A stretch of 54,843 bases of DNA from Verrucomicrobiaceae bacterium (GTDB taxonomy: Bacteria; Verrucomicrobiota; Verrucomicrobiia; Verrucomicrobiales; Akkermansiaceae): contig JAIYDP010000354.1 of the NCBI GenBank assembly GCA_027487435.1, positions 1 to 54,843 on the forward strand, given 5' to 3'. The number at the start of each line of letters is the position of its first letter. The stretch's first letter is position 1. The position numbers and the translations under genes are program-made. The notes under the pieces were generated by a model. The model was not told where the DNA came from. It worked only from the letters and a program-made list of their open reading frames with translations, and made no database searches. Below, piece by piece: positions 28,704 through 40,145 of the stretch.

Positions 28704-29928
28704 TTACTTTTTGTCGATGCCAGGCGCCCTTGCAGCGCTCTTCTTCTCCGGCGCAGCCTCAGCCAGCCCATCGTTCGCCGCCTCCTCTTCGCCCGCCGCT
28801 GGCTGCGCGAGGTCTTTCTCAAGGGCGTGCTTAAGCTCCTTAAACTCGTCTTCTAGCCGCTGCTGCACCTCCACGACTCGTTTCAGCTGCGCCTCCACGT
28901 CCTTGTCAAGTGGCAGGGAGGGTGCTGTCGCGCCGAGGTTCAGCTGCGCGCTAGAGAGGAGCACGCGGGTGATTGTCGCAAGCTCCTGATTCGCCGCAAC
29001 AATCGCCGCCACGCGGTGGTCGTCAAACAGTCGCTCAGAGCCCCGCTCGCTCAACGCCGTCGAAATCTCCTTCAGCGCCAACAGGACGTCCCCGCCAGCG
29101 CCAGGGCTCCGCGCCAACAAAGTGTCCAATGCATTCACAGCGGCATCAGAAGGGCCGGTCCTTCGACTCGAGGAAGCGCCAGTGCTTTGCACCCCGCCCC
29201 CCTCTCCACGGCGCGTCTGGAGAGGAGACGCCGCTTTTGGAAGGCGAGACGACTCAGCGCCATGATTGCGCGTTGAGTGAGCGGTGTCTCTGTTCGTCGG
29301 CGAAGGTGTCGCCGAGCCGTTTGCAACTTTCGAATGGCCCCGCCGAGGGCTCGAAGATTTGAATCGAGCGGAGGCCGATTCAGGGGGGGGGTACTCTCGT
29401 TGACTGAACTTGTGTGACACCGGCGTCGTTAGCCCAGACCGCGACTTCGGCTGCGACGTGAGCACTGTAAGAGCAGAGGCAAACTGAAATTGGTGGGAGA
29501 GGAGAGGTCTCGGGGCTCGAAAGTCCAATTTGGCGCGCGGTGTGTGAGCCGCCATAGCTTCGCGAGGTCTGCGAGCCACCGGAGGAGTAGTTTCCACCAA
29601 AGCTGCTTTGCGGTCTAGAGGGCGACGACCGCCCTGAGCTTGGGCTGCCCCCTCCTTCTCTGGAGGGCTCCAGCGTGAAAGGGTCGAAACTCTTCAGCTC
29701 CAATTTCAACAACTTGGACCCAGCCGTCGGCAGCCCTTGCTGAATCCTCGACTTTGTATTCATCCAATAAAACATAAGGTGAGGGTCAGAAAATGAGTCA
29801 TAGATTGGCAAGCGGTCCTTCTTGCTGCCGAAATCCCAGTCGGATCTCCCAACCGACATGCCAGCAGAGTTGCGAACAGACTTGACGTTGACTTGACGTT
29901 GACTTGACGTTGACATGTGAGGTGTCAT
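28704..29928 (-). CDS. Unknown Ser/Pro-rich protein with C-terminal coiled coil
   Basis: Starts MTPHMSTSSQRQVNVKSVRN at 29928. An N-terminal segment that looks folded (DWDFGSKKDRLPIYDSFSDP, MFYWMNTKSRIQQGLPT, SKLLKLELKSFDPFTL) is followed by a Ser/Gly-rich linker. An intron somewhere in 29390-29560 shifts to the frame SSPRRGHSKVANGSATPS. The C-terminal region is helical (NALDTLLARSPGAGGDVLLA, EAQLKRVVEVQQRLEDEFKE) and ends ARAPGIDKK at 28704. The exact intron is not settled. It ends only 14 bp before the start of the next minus-strand gene. No family is recognised. Confidence 0.55.
29881..29913 (+). repeat. Three tandem copies of an 11-bp unit
   Basis: CTTGACGTTGA occurs three times in a row at the 5' end of the preceding minus-strand coding region. 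Because 11 is not a multiple of three, each copy is read in a different frame. Loss or gain of one unit would break the reading frame from the upstream ATG. Confidence 0.85.
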
Positions 29929-29985
29929 CTAACTTTCTAAGGATTTCCCCGTTTACCCCAGTTATAACCTTTACTCATTCTGAAG

Positions 29986-31434
29986 TTACACTTGCTTGAT
30001 GTGAGGCAGCGCTCCTTGGCCGTACTGCAAGTTCGCCGTCAGATTTCGGACAGACCGCTGCATTTCCAAAGACTTCCGCGCCACTTGCATGTTCCTGATC
30101 TTGATTGCACAGAATGCTGCGCTGATGGCGACGACGAATGTTCCAATGAAGATGAGCGCAGTGACGAAGTCGGGCATGACAAATCGCTCTGGAAGAATTG
30201 TGATCGCCCCTGCAATGGCTGACCATGTCAGGACACATCATATGTTGGCAAAGTACCAATCGGGATGGTCGTGGAGCCGATTGAGATGGAACCAGTTGCT
30301 CCGACAGCGGAGTTGAGGTTACCATTTGCAGCTGCTGTGACAAGGCTGGAGACGACGGACGCAACGGATGATGTCGGGTTGGTCGGGTTGGGAAGCAGGA
30401 CGAAGTTGACCACGACGGAACCGGACGTCACGCTGCGAATGAAGATCTGATCTGGAGAGTCGCAGCCAATGGCATCCTTAAGTTTCGATTTGAAACTCGT
30501 TCTACGTCGTGAGAACGACGCGGCTTTGGTCAAACGCGTTGAACGTCTCAACGGTACCCGGCACGGTCATGATAATGGGCTCGGATGTTGCTAAATATTT
30601 CAGTGACGATTGCCTCTGTCATACCGGTTGTGAAGGCATAAACGACGTTCGACACTTCGACCCCCGTCATGATCTGAATGGAGACGTTGCCTTCTCCTAA
30701 TCCACGACCGTCAAACGTAACATTGACAACATCAGAATGCGTCGTGACGTTGGCTGCTGCATTTGGAAACGCCCGAGCAGTTCCATTCTTGAAATTGAAC
30801 GTGCTGAGGATTGCCGCAGGGAGAAGGCCCCCACCAAGTGACACACCTTTCAGGGCAATGGTAGTCCTCTCGTTGATGGGTAGAAGGGACGGATCGGCAG
30901 CGTACAGCTGTGGGCCTGTGCATGTGTTACAATTTGACCCATCAAATCAGTTGAAGAGCTCACCGACATAACTGAAGACCATCCCAACAATTGCGGAAAT
31001 GTTTGCAGTTGACACGGCGATGGGAAGCAACTTGCCGACTCCAGCGGGAGCAATGCAGTTTAGTGCAGAAGAAGATACGAAGGCCGTTGTCACGCATGAC
31101 GTTTGCCCGATTCGAATGGAGGGGGGACCGGATGGGGTCGACACAAACGAAGTTCCAAAGAGCGAAACGCTGAAGCCTCCGTTTGTAACCCCGCTGGGCG
31201 GGAAGATGGAGGTTACGACTAGAGGTATTGAGTATCTGGGGGGGGTAGCATGGTTTAAATTTGAATTCGGAAGAAGATTCGATGGGAAAGAGTACTTGGC
31301 TGGGTGGCGTTGGTTTGGGGCTGAGACGAGTTGCCAACAAACTGAAACAAGTGCCGCGAGGCGACGGATGGGATGGGGAAAGCCAGAACGCAGGCGACGG
31401 AGACAACGAGAAGCCGAAGCACGTGAGCGGCCAT
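29986..31434 (-). CDS. Type I membrane protein with IPT/TIG domain
   Basis: Starts MAAHVLRLLVVSVACVLAFP at 31434, a signal peptide. A roughly 75-nt intron joins to IVTSIFPPSGVTNGGFSVSL, FGTSFVSTPSG..., CVTTAFVSSSALNCIAPAG, an IPT/TIG (Ig-like) domain with its usual Cys pair. A second beta-rich module (GPQLYAADPSLLPINERTTI, GEGNVSIQIMTGVEVSNVVY) follows, then a module like FRFKSKLKDAIGCDSPDQIF plus SGSVVVNFVLLP of the SEA-like or stress-sensing type. The membrane span PDFVTALIFIGTFVVAISAA lies near the C-terminus, followed by a short basic tail ending PHIKQV at 29986. It is probably a surface receptor or adhesion molecule. At least five short introns. Confidence 0.7.
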
Positions 31435-31822
31435 GGAGGGTGGGTGGCAACTAAAAAGTTAACAGAGGAAGAAACGTTTGACAACAACGGTAGGGCCTGA
31501 TTATAATTTTGCGACTTCTGCAATAATTTTCAGTTTTGAGTGCACAGAGTTGATTTTTGGATGCATGCAGGAATTGGGAGCTTGCAGCAGTCCAACATTG
31601 AATGCTTTTTACGATGGGCTCAGCTGCGGATGATGATCTGGAACTATCAACTGGTCCTTGAGATACACATTTTGGCAACATCAAGCAGTGACAAACAAGA
31701 ACCCAAAAAAAACTCCAGGAAAACCCCACAATATCCCTCGCAAACACATCAAAAAAACGCTTCGTAAAGAGGTAAAATTTTCTTCGTTGGTCACCTTATG
31801 AGAAGGCCATTTTGCACAAAAT
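31435..31822. other. Interval without a supported gene
   Basis: Both strands have short open frames (a 75-codon plus frame at 31540-31767 and a 98-codon minus frame at 31451-31747), but neither has a recognisable domain or clear splice structure. The composition is A/T-rich compared with neighbouring genes. It probably holds the 5' UTR or promoter of the TIG gene and upstream parts of the next plus-strand gene. Confidence 0.4.
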
Positions 31823-33268
31823 GATGTCATTCAGCCGTCTTGAAATGTTTTTCCATGCTGAAGGAGTAGAGTCTTCAATGGTGCCCCGCGTCGTGCATCT
31901 CCCACGTGCACTGCAGGAAGCAGCTTGTGGAGCGTGACGCTGGTTACCCCGAGGACATTTCTTCTGCCGGCTGGCGAACACCCGCAGTAGAAGAAGGCGG
32001 GGCCTGACTCTGTCGGTGTCGATGTAGCGCTGGATCAGGAGCGGTTGAAATCGTCAGACAGGAGTATCTCGTCGTTCTGGATGCGCATGACTGCAATGAA
32101 CATGAATGCCTCAACTGTAGGCGACTAAAGTCTGCTGAGGATTGGACAATGCAGATTGCATAGAGTGCCAGCCAGTGAAGGTGCTGGCCGTCAGTAGTGG
32201 ACTTCAAGCCTGGCGAGGTAAACACGAAAAACCACAAATCGTTTAACATTTTGTTCTCCACACCATTCCTCCCCTCATTCTCATTCACGTTTAAACTTTA
32301 TCCTGCGACATCGCCGTCAGTCGGTGGGCATCCCACTTTGTCGCGCTGCCAAGAGCTGCTGTCCATCCGCGATGACGGCGTTCGCACCATTTTGCTCCAA
32401 CCCATGGTGCATGACTTAGGTAGTAGCCCCTCAGGCCGTACTGCTTCGGCTGAATTGGCGCCGTTTCTTTCACATCGCAACTTCGCCCATCCCCGCGCTC
32501 TTTACCGCCGGAACTGTCGCCTGGCGTTTGAAGGACGCTATGTGCTTGTTTGACCTCCCATTTTCATCCCAATGCCTCCGCCCATCCCCCCCCCCTCTTC
32601 ATCGGCCATTTCTTCGCGAAGGGTCTATTTTCAAGATTCTCTCTGCCTGACGGGTTCTCCCGCACCCCTCTCTTCGCCCGCATGTTCCCAAATCTTACAT
32701 GGTCTCTACACCTACCGCAGCGCCGCTGATATCGACGTGGTCACATCGGTCGATGCTCCTTTGCACCGTGCAACCTCCTTTGGCTGCGTTTCTGTCTCCT
32801 TACACGGAGCCTTCCCGTCCTTTCACCAACGCGCTCGCCTTGTGGCGTGCGATGACCTTTTGATGACCTGATTTGGGTCCTCTCTTAAGGGCCGTGCACC
32901 CCCCCACTCCTCCCCATGTGGCGCCATTGGCCGCAGTTCTCCGGCTGTCACCTTCCACATGCCTTCATACCCTTGTTTCATACCCTTGTTTGTCGTCCTT
33001 CTACCTGGTCGCTTCCAAGCCCACGCCTAACAGACGTTCACTTTTGCTAACTAGGACTGCACAAACTGTCGAAGACCCGGATGTGCGGGCCGCGCTGCTC
33101 TCGCTGGGCTTCTCCCGTCCTTTGTACCTTTGCATCATCCTTTCTACCTGGCTGTGCCCATGTTCTACTGCGTTGTGCTTGGTGCAAATGGGTAGTGACC
33201 GAGGGATTGGGAGACGCAGAGAGAGAGGGATTTGCGAATGGCGCGGTGGGGAGGGGGTGAGGATGTAA
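31823..33268 (+). CDS. Multi-exon gene, unresolved product
   Basis: Exons on the plus strand can be chained by phase. A likely first exon starts MMSFSRLEMFFHAEGVESSM. Others read RQEYLVVLDAHDCNEHECLN; ECQPVKVLAVSSGLQAWR joined through a roughly 105-nt intron to VGGHPTLSRCQELLSIRDDG; SAELAPFLSHRNFAHPRALY; and, after a C-rich intron (GTTTGAAG...CGCGAAG), VYFQDSLCLTGSPAPLSSPA and HRATSFGCVSVSLHGAFPSF. The last exon ends in a frame with QTVEDPDVRAALLSLGFSRP to 33268. The joins between the first three exons are not secure, and two genes may be present. No domain is recognised; Cys- and His-rich segments might bind metal. Confidence 0.4.
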
Positions 33269-33367
33269 TTTTGACTCAAAGAGATGCGGCCAATGAGTCA
33301 CCTTCGACTGCTGTGACATTAGTTTACAAAGAAGCACTACAGCAAAGCCTTAAGGCGCGAAAAAAAC

Positions 33368-33867
33368 TTAGTACTTGTACTTGGTTGAGTAGTCCTTGGG
33401 GGCATTCACCAGGCCGCGGCCTGACGAGTCAGCACCACCCGCAAGCTACTGAAAACCTTTCCGGGCCCCTCGATAAATAACTTCAATGATATCAATCAAT
33501 TCCTGCTTGTCAGTCATTGGCCAATTGATCTTGTTGTTATTTCCGGTGCCTAAGTCAATCTGAATGTGCTTGTTCCTGAAAAAAAACATGACGGTCACTG
33601 GATCATACAGCTCGTACATTGTTGTGAATTCGGGGACCTCAGTAATGTCCACCTGCAAGATGTTAAGCAAGCCAAGCCAATTCTTACAACGTAGATGACG
33701 GCGAAGTTCTTCACTTTGTTCGCAATGCGGTACAAAGTTTCGTCCATTTTCATACACGCAGGGTCCCAATCATGTCCGAAGCGGATAACCACTACTCTTT
33801 CTTCTTCGCTCACAATGGCCTGATCCACCGCCCAGCCAGTGTTGAGATGAGGAAGCATAAACGACAT
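33368..33867 (-). CDS. DIM1: U5 snRNP thioredoxin-like protein DIM1/TXNL4A
   Basis: A spliceosomal protein of the U4/U6.U5 tri-snRNP. Starts MSFMLPHLNTGWAVDQAIVS at 33867, then RFGHDWDPACMKMDETLYRI with the diverged thioredoxin site, an intron of about 32 nt, VDITEVPEFTTMYELYDPVT, MFFFRNKHIQIDLGTGNNNK. The last 35-nt intron sits in ...YRGARKG; the C-terminus is RGLVNAPKDYSTKYKY with TAA at 33368. Length (142) and sequence agree with the highly conserved family along the whole chain. The clean recovery of this protein after removing two tiny introns is among the best evidence for the intron model used across the window. Confidence 0.97.
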
Positions 33868-33926
33868 GCTTGCAAAGTGTGAAGTACAAAAATTAACAAA
33901 ACAGATAATTCAGAACTGTTTGGGGA
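33868..33926. promoter_or_regulatory. Compact bidirectional promoter (59 bp)
   Basis: Start codons of DIM1 (-) and the PH/DHR-1/RasGEF gene (+) are separated by 59 bp that is A/T-rich. Both core promoters and 5' UTRs must lie within it or inside the coding regions. No defined motif is recognised. Confidence 0.4.
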
Positions 33927-36900
33927 ATGGCTGATGAAGTTGATGTCGTCGCAGCGATCGACTCTGCGGATCAGCAGAAATTGGCTACCCCGATTGCGGA
34001 AGACTTGAACCATGGGATTTCGATAACGTCGACAGAATCTCCAGTCACAGCAGCTGGTCCCTCTGCCGGTGTTCTTCCCGACTCCGAATACTTCGAAGAC
34101 GTCATTCTGGATGATATAGAGAATCCTTTTTTTTTTTTTTTTTTCGATCTCTCGCCACTTTCAGTTACTTCTCTGAAGGATTACTCAGTTTCACTTCCTG
34201 ATCTTCTGTCTGCCCCGACCGACACTGTCGGTGCAAACGCGAACATTCCCGACTCGTTACGGTATTTTTTTGGCAAGCGCACAGTGATATCATCTGCAAG
34301 ATCAGCATATAAGGACTATATGGGCATCAATTCAACAACCAGAGAAGACGAAGAAGAAGGTGAGGACGAAGAAGCTGAAATTCCGACAGCTGCTTCCCCT
34401 GCGCAATGGTCACAAGCTGACCGGGTCATCATCAATGGCTTCCTTAAGAAGAAACCCGAGAGGAAAGATGGTCGCTCTGCTTTCCGTGGTGGCTGGTCGT
34501 ACAAACGCAGATGGTGTGTCCTGAGGGAACGGAAGCTCGCGTACTTTTCGTCGCAGCACAGCGCAGCCCCCATTAACGTGCTGACCCTGGAAGGTGCAAC
34601 CATCGACACTAATACAGGATCTGAACTCTCTTTCCGCCTCCGAATCGCCTCTGCCGAAAAGGACTACATCTTTGAGGCCGAGGACACCGATGAACTGACA
34701 AAGTGGGTTGCGGCCTTGCGTCGCGAATGCTCCGCCCGCGCTTCGACGCTTGGTATCCCTGCCCTCGACGCTCCATCGCTACAGGAATCGATGATCTCTC
34801 GCCGCCACTCGGAGCTGCCTCAGGCATTCAGTCATTTGTACCATGCAGCGGCGTACAGCGAAGGTCAACCATGGGGTGTGCCCTCGGAACTGCGGTTGTG
34901 CAACCGACGACCTGTGAGTGCGTTCAAGGAGGTCAACGCCTTGCAGTTTTCGATCTCCTGTGTCTCACTTGCATTCGAATCCAAAATCGTGGAGCCCTTC
35001 TTCTGCACCCTCTGCGTCTACGACGTTGCCGCTCGTCACAAAGTTACGGAGGACTTTCACTTTGACCTCAACGAAAAGGCCGCTCTCGAGAAGTCGTTTG
35101 GCCGCAGCATGGTCATGGACGCGATCTCCCGGGCGACCAATGCGTTGTTTTCGATCTCTCGTCCGAACTCAGACATGTATCTCGTCCTTATCATCGACAA
35201 AGTCCTTCAGAATCAGTCGCTCAAGGCATCAAAGCCGTACCTAAGCATACCGTCCTCGCAGCAGCTTGAAAGGTTCCAAGCAAAAGTTGACCGCAATGTG
35301 CGCCGCTTTTTCAATTTTCGCCAGCCCTTTGCATGGAGCTTCCTTCGGCTCTTTGATCCCTTGACGAAAGCTCTTGTGCAAGGAGATCGCGAGTTTGATC
35401 GCATTTTCCGTCTTGAGGGCGACGTGCAGAGCCCCTTTGATGTCTTCGAGTTCATTGGCTATGTCGAGACGCCAGAGCAGTATACTTTCATCCCAAAGAC
35501 CCTCAAGGAGCTATTAAGAGGCGCGATGAAGATCTCCGTGAAGCTGGCAAAGGGCATCCCACCGGACAGCGTCGACTCGATGCTCCGTCACCGCGACTCC
35601 TCCGCAGAACCCACCCCGTCCACCGTTCGCTGCGTTCAGGAGATCACGAAGCTTGCTCCGCTTGAGGATTTCGTCAACCTGATGTACGTCTACCCGCTCG
35701 CTTTGAACATGGTCAACAAGCTGCTCCCCGTCTCCGTCGCCGTCCAGGCGGAGCTGCGCGACACGGACGCATCGCTTGAGTCTTCCGCCCACTCTCTCGG
35801 CCAGCCGCTGTTCTTCGGCCGCAGCTCAACCAAAGCCTTAGCCAACTTTGCTCTCTCATCAGTGAGTTCTGGGATCCTTTTGATTGGGGGTTCAATTCAT
35901 TGTTATTGAGATTTTGATCTCTGTGTTCTCATTGCGTTCAGGTTTCGTGGAAAAACAACCACCCTCAGTTCCATGACGAGTTCAAGCTGCGCCTCCCGTT
36001 TCCTCTCACCGAGAAACACCACATGTTTTTCACCTTTTACGCTGTCTCGAAGATCGGCCGCTTTAAATCAGGTACTCTGACGTCGACAGAGTCTCACCCC
36101 CCCTCAGCCCAAAAATCAAAAGATGGCGACCTCGATTGTGGGACTGGCTCGCGAATCAAGCGGATCGGCTACGTCGTGATCCCCCTCCTTGAAAATGGCC
36201 TCCCCCTCCCCCATGGCGACGTTCTGGACAAGCAGCTCATTCCCGTCGACCGCCTCCCCACGTCCAACTATTTGACCTCCCTCTCCCAAATCGAGCGCTC
36301 AAACGAAGATGAGCAGCGCATCTTCTCCGTGCGTCTCCGCTTTTTCTCCTCCCTCTACCCCCACAACGGCTTCCTGGCCTCTTTTTTTCACTCCGCAATC
36401 TCAGACGACGCTCTGTCGATTCACCCCTCCGCGTCCGCCACACATCGCGCGGTTGCACCCGCCATCATGCGCCAATCCACAGCCGCTTCCGCCGCAGAGT
36501 TCCTGCGCACTCGCGCACCCTCTGTCGCAGGCTCCGTTGTGCAATTTGCTGCAAAGGGCCGCCCGATCACGTCCTCTGTCGCCATGCAAGTCTTGCAACT
36601 CCTCGACGGCATCGACCCCAAGGTTGCGCTGCTCTACCTCCCCTCTGCCCTCTCGCACAGCCTTCGCCTAGTCGCGGCAGTCGTCGACGCCACCGCTCCC
36701 TCCTCCGACGACACTCACCTCGCCCTCACCCTCGTCGACAATTTCCTCGGCGCTGCTCACTCCATCCGCTCTGGTCGGCCTTGGGTAATACCCCCCCTCT
36801 CTCGTTTGCTGTCATTGAAATCTAACTTGCCGTCAGACTCGGGAGCCTCTGCTCATGCACGTCGTTCAGAATGTCTTCGACAACATGGGCCTCTCCCGCC

Positions 36901-39900
36901 CAGTCTTCGTTTGGACCCTCCCCTTCATCGCCCGCACGGTCGAGCGCCTCGCGCAAGCTGTCTCAAGCAAGGAAGCACCTCGATTCCGCCCTCTCCTTTG
37001 GTTTTGGTTTGACCTCACCGTCCGCTCGATGCGCCTTCATGCCCTCACACACGACGCCCTCAATTCCCCCCCCTCTGTGCGGGAGGAGCTTTTCAAAGAC
37101 ATTAAGCCCGTCTTGTCCGCCCTCGTCTCAAACAGCGTCAACCTTCTCTCCCAATGCGTCGGCGCGCTTCCCCCCTCCGCGCGCGCCTCCGTCGGCGCCG
37201 TCGAAGCGCTCATCCAAACAGACGCTCCCACCCCCGAGACCGAATGGATCGCCCCTTTCAATCGCGACTTTATCCTCTTCGTTCGCGACATCGGCGAAAT
37301 TGTCAGCCCCCCCGTCGCTTTAGGCTACCTCCGTCACTACTTTGACGTTTTCCTCCCCTCCCCTTCGGCGTCGGGCACAGACGCGGTCATGAGGCTCCGC
37401 CTCGATGCAGTCGATTTGGTCACGGAGCCGCGATTTTTGATTATGATGACACCGCTGGGAAGGGTGTCTGTCAAAGGCGACTTAAAAGCCATCGAGCGCA
37501 CATTCTACGAAGCTTTTTATTTATTTTTGAGACCGCTGTCAGAGCTCAGCGTCGCGCTGGCTCTCCCCGGCGCATCCTCCGACACCCGACTTAAATTTAC
37601 AAACCTCTTTGTTCGATTTTTGTCGCGCCTCGATTGCGAAGCACATTTGCAGGTATGCTCGCCTTTCTCTCCTATTTGTTCGTTAGCTGATGCAAGAACA
37701 AAGGCAGCGCACTGACCTCGTTAGGCCCGTTCGTCTCAAGCCGCTGTCGCGTTTATCCTCCAGACCTTCCTCATCTTCCTCTCCTACCGCTCTGACACTC
37801 TTGAAGCCGAAGAAACCCCCCCCCCCATTCGCCAGCACCTCCTCTTCTCCTTCCTCCACGTCGCCTCGCAAATGGACCCCACCGCGCTGGACGCGCTCAT
37901 CTGCCGCATGAAAGCAGCACCCCCCCCCGATCCTCGCGTTGTCCTCACCCTCCCCTACCTCCTTGAGGGTCCAACGGACATTCAACCGTCCCCCCCCCTC
38001 GTTGGCCTCGTCCGCCTCATTCGCCATTCCATTGACGCGCTCTCCCCCTCCACCCTCAGCACAATTTCCCGCCAAAACTTTTCAGACGTTGCAAACCTAT
38101 TTCAAGCGCCAGAGCTCGTCGCGCCGTTTGCCGACGCCGCCCTCTCACGCGCCGTTCGCCTCCTTTCTCGCGTTGTGGAAGCGCTGCGTGAAGATGCGGG
38201 GGGGAGTGCGTCTGGCGGCGCCGCTGGTGGCGCTGGGTCCGCGCCGCGAGCGTCAGTTGACCTCGGCGATGCCGCTTGGATTGAGCCGCTGTCGCAGGCC
38301 ATCACCGCGCTGTCGACGTTGGGGGGGGCAGGGGGGGCGGTTGCTGTTGCGACTGTGCGGCTCATTGCGCAACTTACCGCATCTCATGAGCCTCTTGTTT
38401 TCGCGCCAAAAAGTGTTGTTTGGAAGGACATGCTCGGCGCTCTCCTCCGGCTCCAATCGAAGGGAGGGGGGAGCACCGCCTCATCCAACACCGACTTTGA
38501 CGCGCTGGTTGCGGCGACGCTGTCGTCCCTTACGGCGCGGTTTGTACGTTGCGGCTTCGAGCCTGCGGAAGTCCCGATGGAACGCATCCTCGACGACGCG
38601 CCGCTGGACGAAGAGGCCAAGGGCGCGGCGGTGGAGGACTTGGTCGCACGCTTGTGGCACCCTGCTGTGCAGGCGGGGTACTTCATTGAATTCTTTTTAA
38701 CTTTCCGAACATACGTGGAGCCGCAGGCGCTTCTGGCGCGGCTTGGAGGGGCGTTTATCGCGACAGTGGGGAGTGCGTCCGAATTGCGTGCTCGCACTGC
38801 GCAGCTGCGGGTTGTCAACGCGCTTAAATATTGGGTCGAAAAGCACTTTCACGACTTCGACGAAGTGCTCCTGTCGCAGCTCATTTTGCTCCTCGACACG
38901 ACCGTCGAACCCCACAATGACAAGCTGTCACGCCAGGTTCTACCCCCCACCCCCTCTTTGGTCCCCTGACTATCCTAGCTCAAAAACTCCATCCAGAAGA
39001 TGATTCTCGGCCGCGGGCTGCCTGAGGTGACGATCTCCGCCAACGCCCCAGCAGTCCTCCACCCCTCGTCGAAAGTCCGAACAAACCCCCTCCTCGATTG
39101 GCCGGCGGAAGAGACAGCTCGGCAGATGACACTCATCGAGTACGAGCTGTTCCGAAAGATTCAACCTCAGGTGATTACTGGATTTAATTGGCTGTGTGTC
39201 TTGACATTGTGTTGATGTGTCGGGTTATTTTCGTTCTGATGACTCCGAAGGAGTTCATCAACCAAAGTTGGTCGAAGAAGGACAAGGAGAGGAAGGCCCC
39301 CAACATCCTCGGGTTTATTGGCCGTTTCAACTTTGTCAGCCGTTGGGTCGCGTCGTGTGTCGTCATGGTCCTGCTGAAGTTCTCTCGGGGTGCTGACTCG
39401 AGCAGGAGGCGGACGTGAAGCAGCGGCGCGCTCTTGTTGCGAAGTTCTATGGCATTGCAAGGTGCTGCAAGGATTTGAACAATTACAACGCCGTGCTTGA
39501 GATTGTGTCGGTTGGGCGGATGGAGGGGGAAGGCGCTAACAGCGAAGGGTCTGAACAACTCGGCGATCCATCGAATGAAGAAGACCTTTGAGGGGATGTC
39601 GGAAAAGCTGCAGCAGCAATACGCGGAATTGGTGGAGCTCATGTCCGAGAAGAAGTCGTACAAGAACTTCCGGGAGTTGATGCAACAAGTCAACCCGCCC
39701 TGCATCCCATATCTTGGCGTCTATCTCACAGACCTCACGTTCATCGACGACGGTAATCCGAACTACGTTAATGAGACGCTGGTGAATCGCGCAAAGAATC
39801 GTCTATTGTACGATGTCATCCGCAAGATTCAGGTTTGATTGGGTCATCTGTGTGTGATTGCGGCAGACTTATCAACAGACGCCGTACAACTTACGAACGT

Positions 39901-39998
39901 CCCCACAGCTGCGGGAATTCCTTTTACGGTCTCAAGTGCTTACGGACGACGAGCTTTATCAGCAATCGCTGCTGAGAGAGCCGCGTACAGCATCCTAG
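33927..39998 (+). CDS. PH / DOCK-type DHR-1 / RasGEF multidomain protein
   Basis: Likely a membrane-targeted guanine-nucleotide exchange factor for Ras-type GTPases. Order: acidic N-terminus; PH domain at about 34430-34725 (INGFLKKKPERKDG, YKRRWCVLRERKLAYFSSQ, EDTDELTKWVAALRREC); zizimin-like region FSISCVSLAFESKIVEPFFC; DOCK C2/DHR-1 (FVNLMYVYPLALNMVNKLLP, then after an intron VSWKNNHPQFHDEFKLRLPF and EKHHMFFTFYAVSKI, RIGYVVIPLLENGLPLPHGD); a long helical middle; RasGEF_N at about 38640-38900 (GYFIEFFLTFRTYVEPQALL); catalytic RasGEF (RQMTLIEYELFRKIQPQ, EFINQSWSKKDKERKAPNIL, IPYLGVYLTDLTFIDDGNPN). The end is SLLREPRTAS at 39998. The DOCK catalytic DHR-2 is absent; RasGEF takes its place. Exons are long and join in phase with no internal stop or start signal, so I read it as one gene of about 1,900 codons. 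Confidence 0.85.
34127..34144 (+). repeat. T18 run coding for phenylalanines
   Basis: Eighteen T in a row within the first exon of the PH/DHR-1/RasGEF gene, read as a string of Phe between DIENP and DLSPLS. The frame stays open on both sides at this length. Confidence 0.8.
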
Positions 39999-40145
39999 GG
40001 CGTTTGTATGTAAAATTATTCTGTATCCGAATAAAAATCATTGCCTCGACCAAGCGAGTTGAGCTCTGGGAGGCAGCACGTAACTAATTAAGTCACGTTT
40101 GTTAGGGAAACTCTAAATATAATAATTTTCAAAGTTAGGGTTTCG

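Noticed and set aside
34316..36658. Several minus-strand open frames of 60-97 codons
   Set aside because: All lie opposite the PH/DHR-1/RasGEF exons, whose protein similarity is unambiguous.
39184..39705. 173-codon minus-strand frame
   Set aside because: It lies opposite the catalytic RasGEF exons, which match the family closely; no support of its own.
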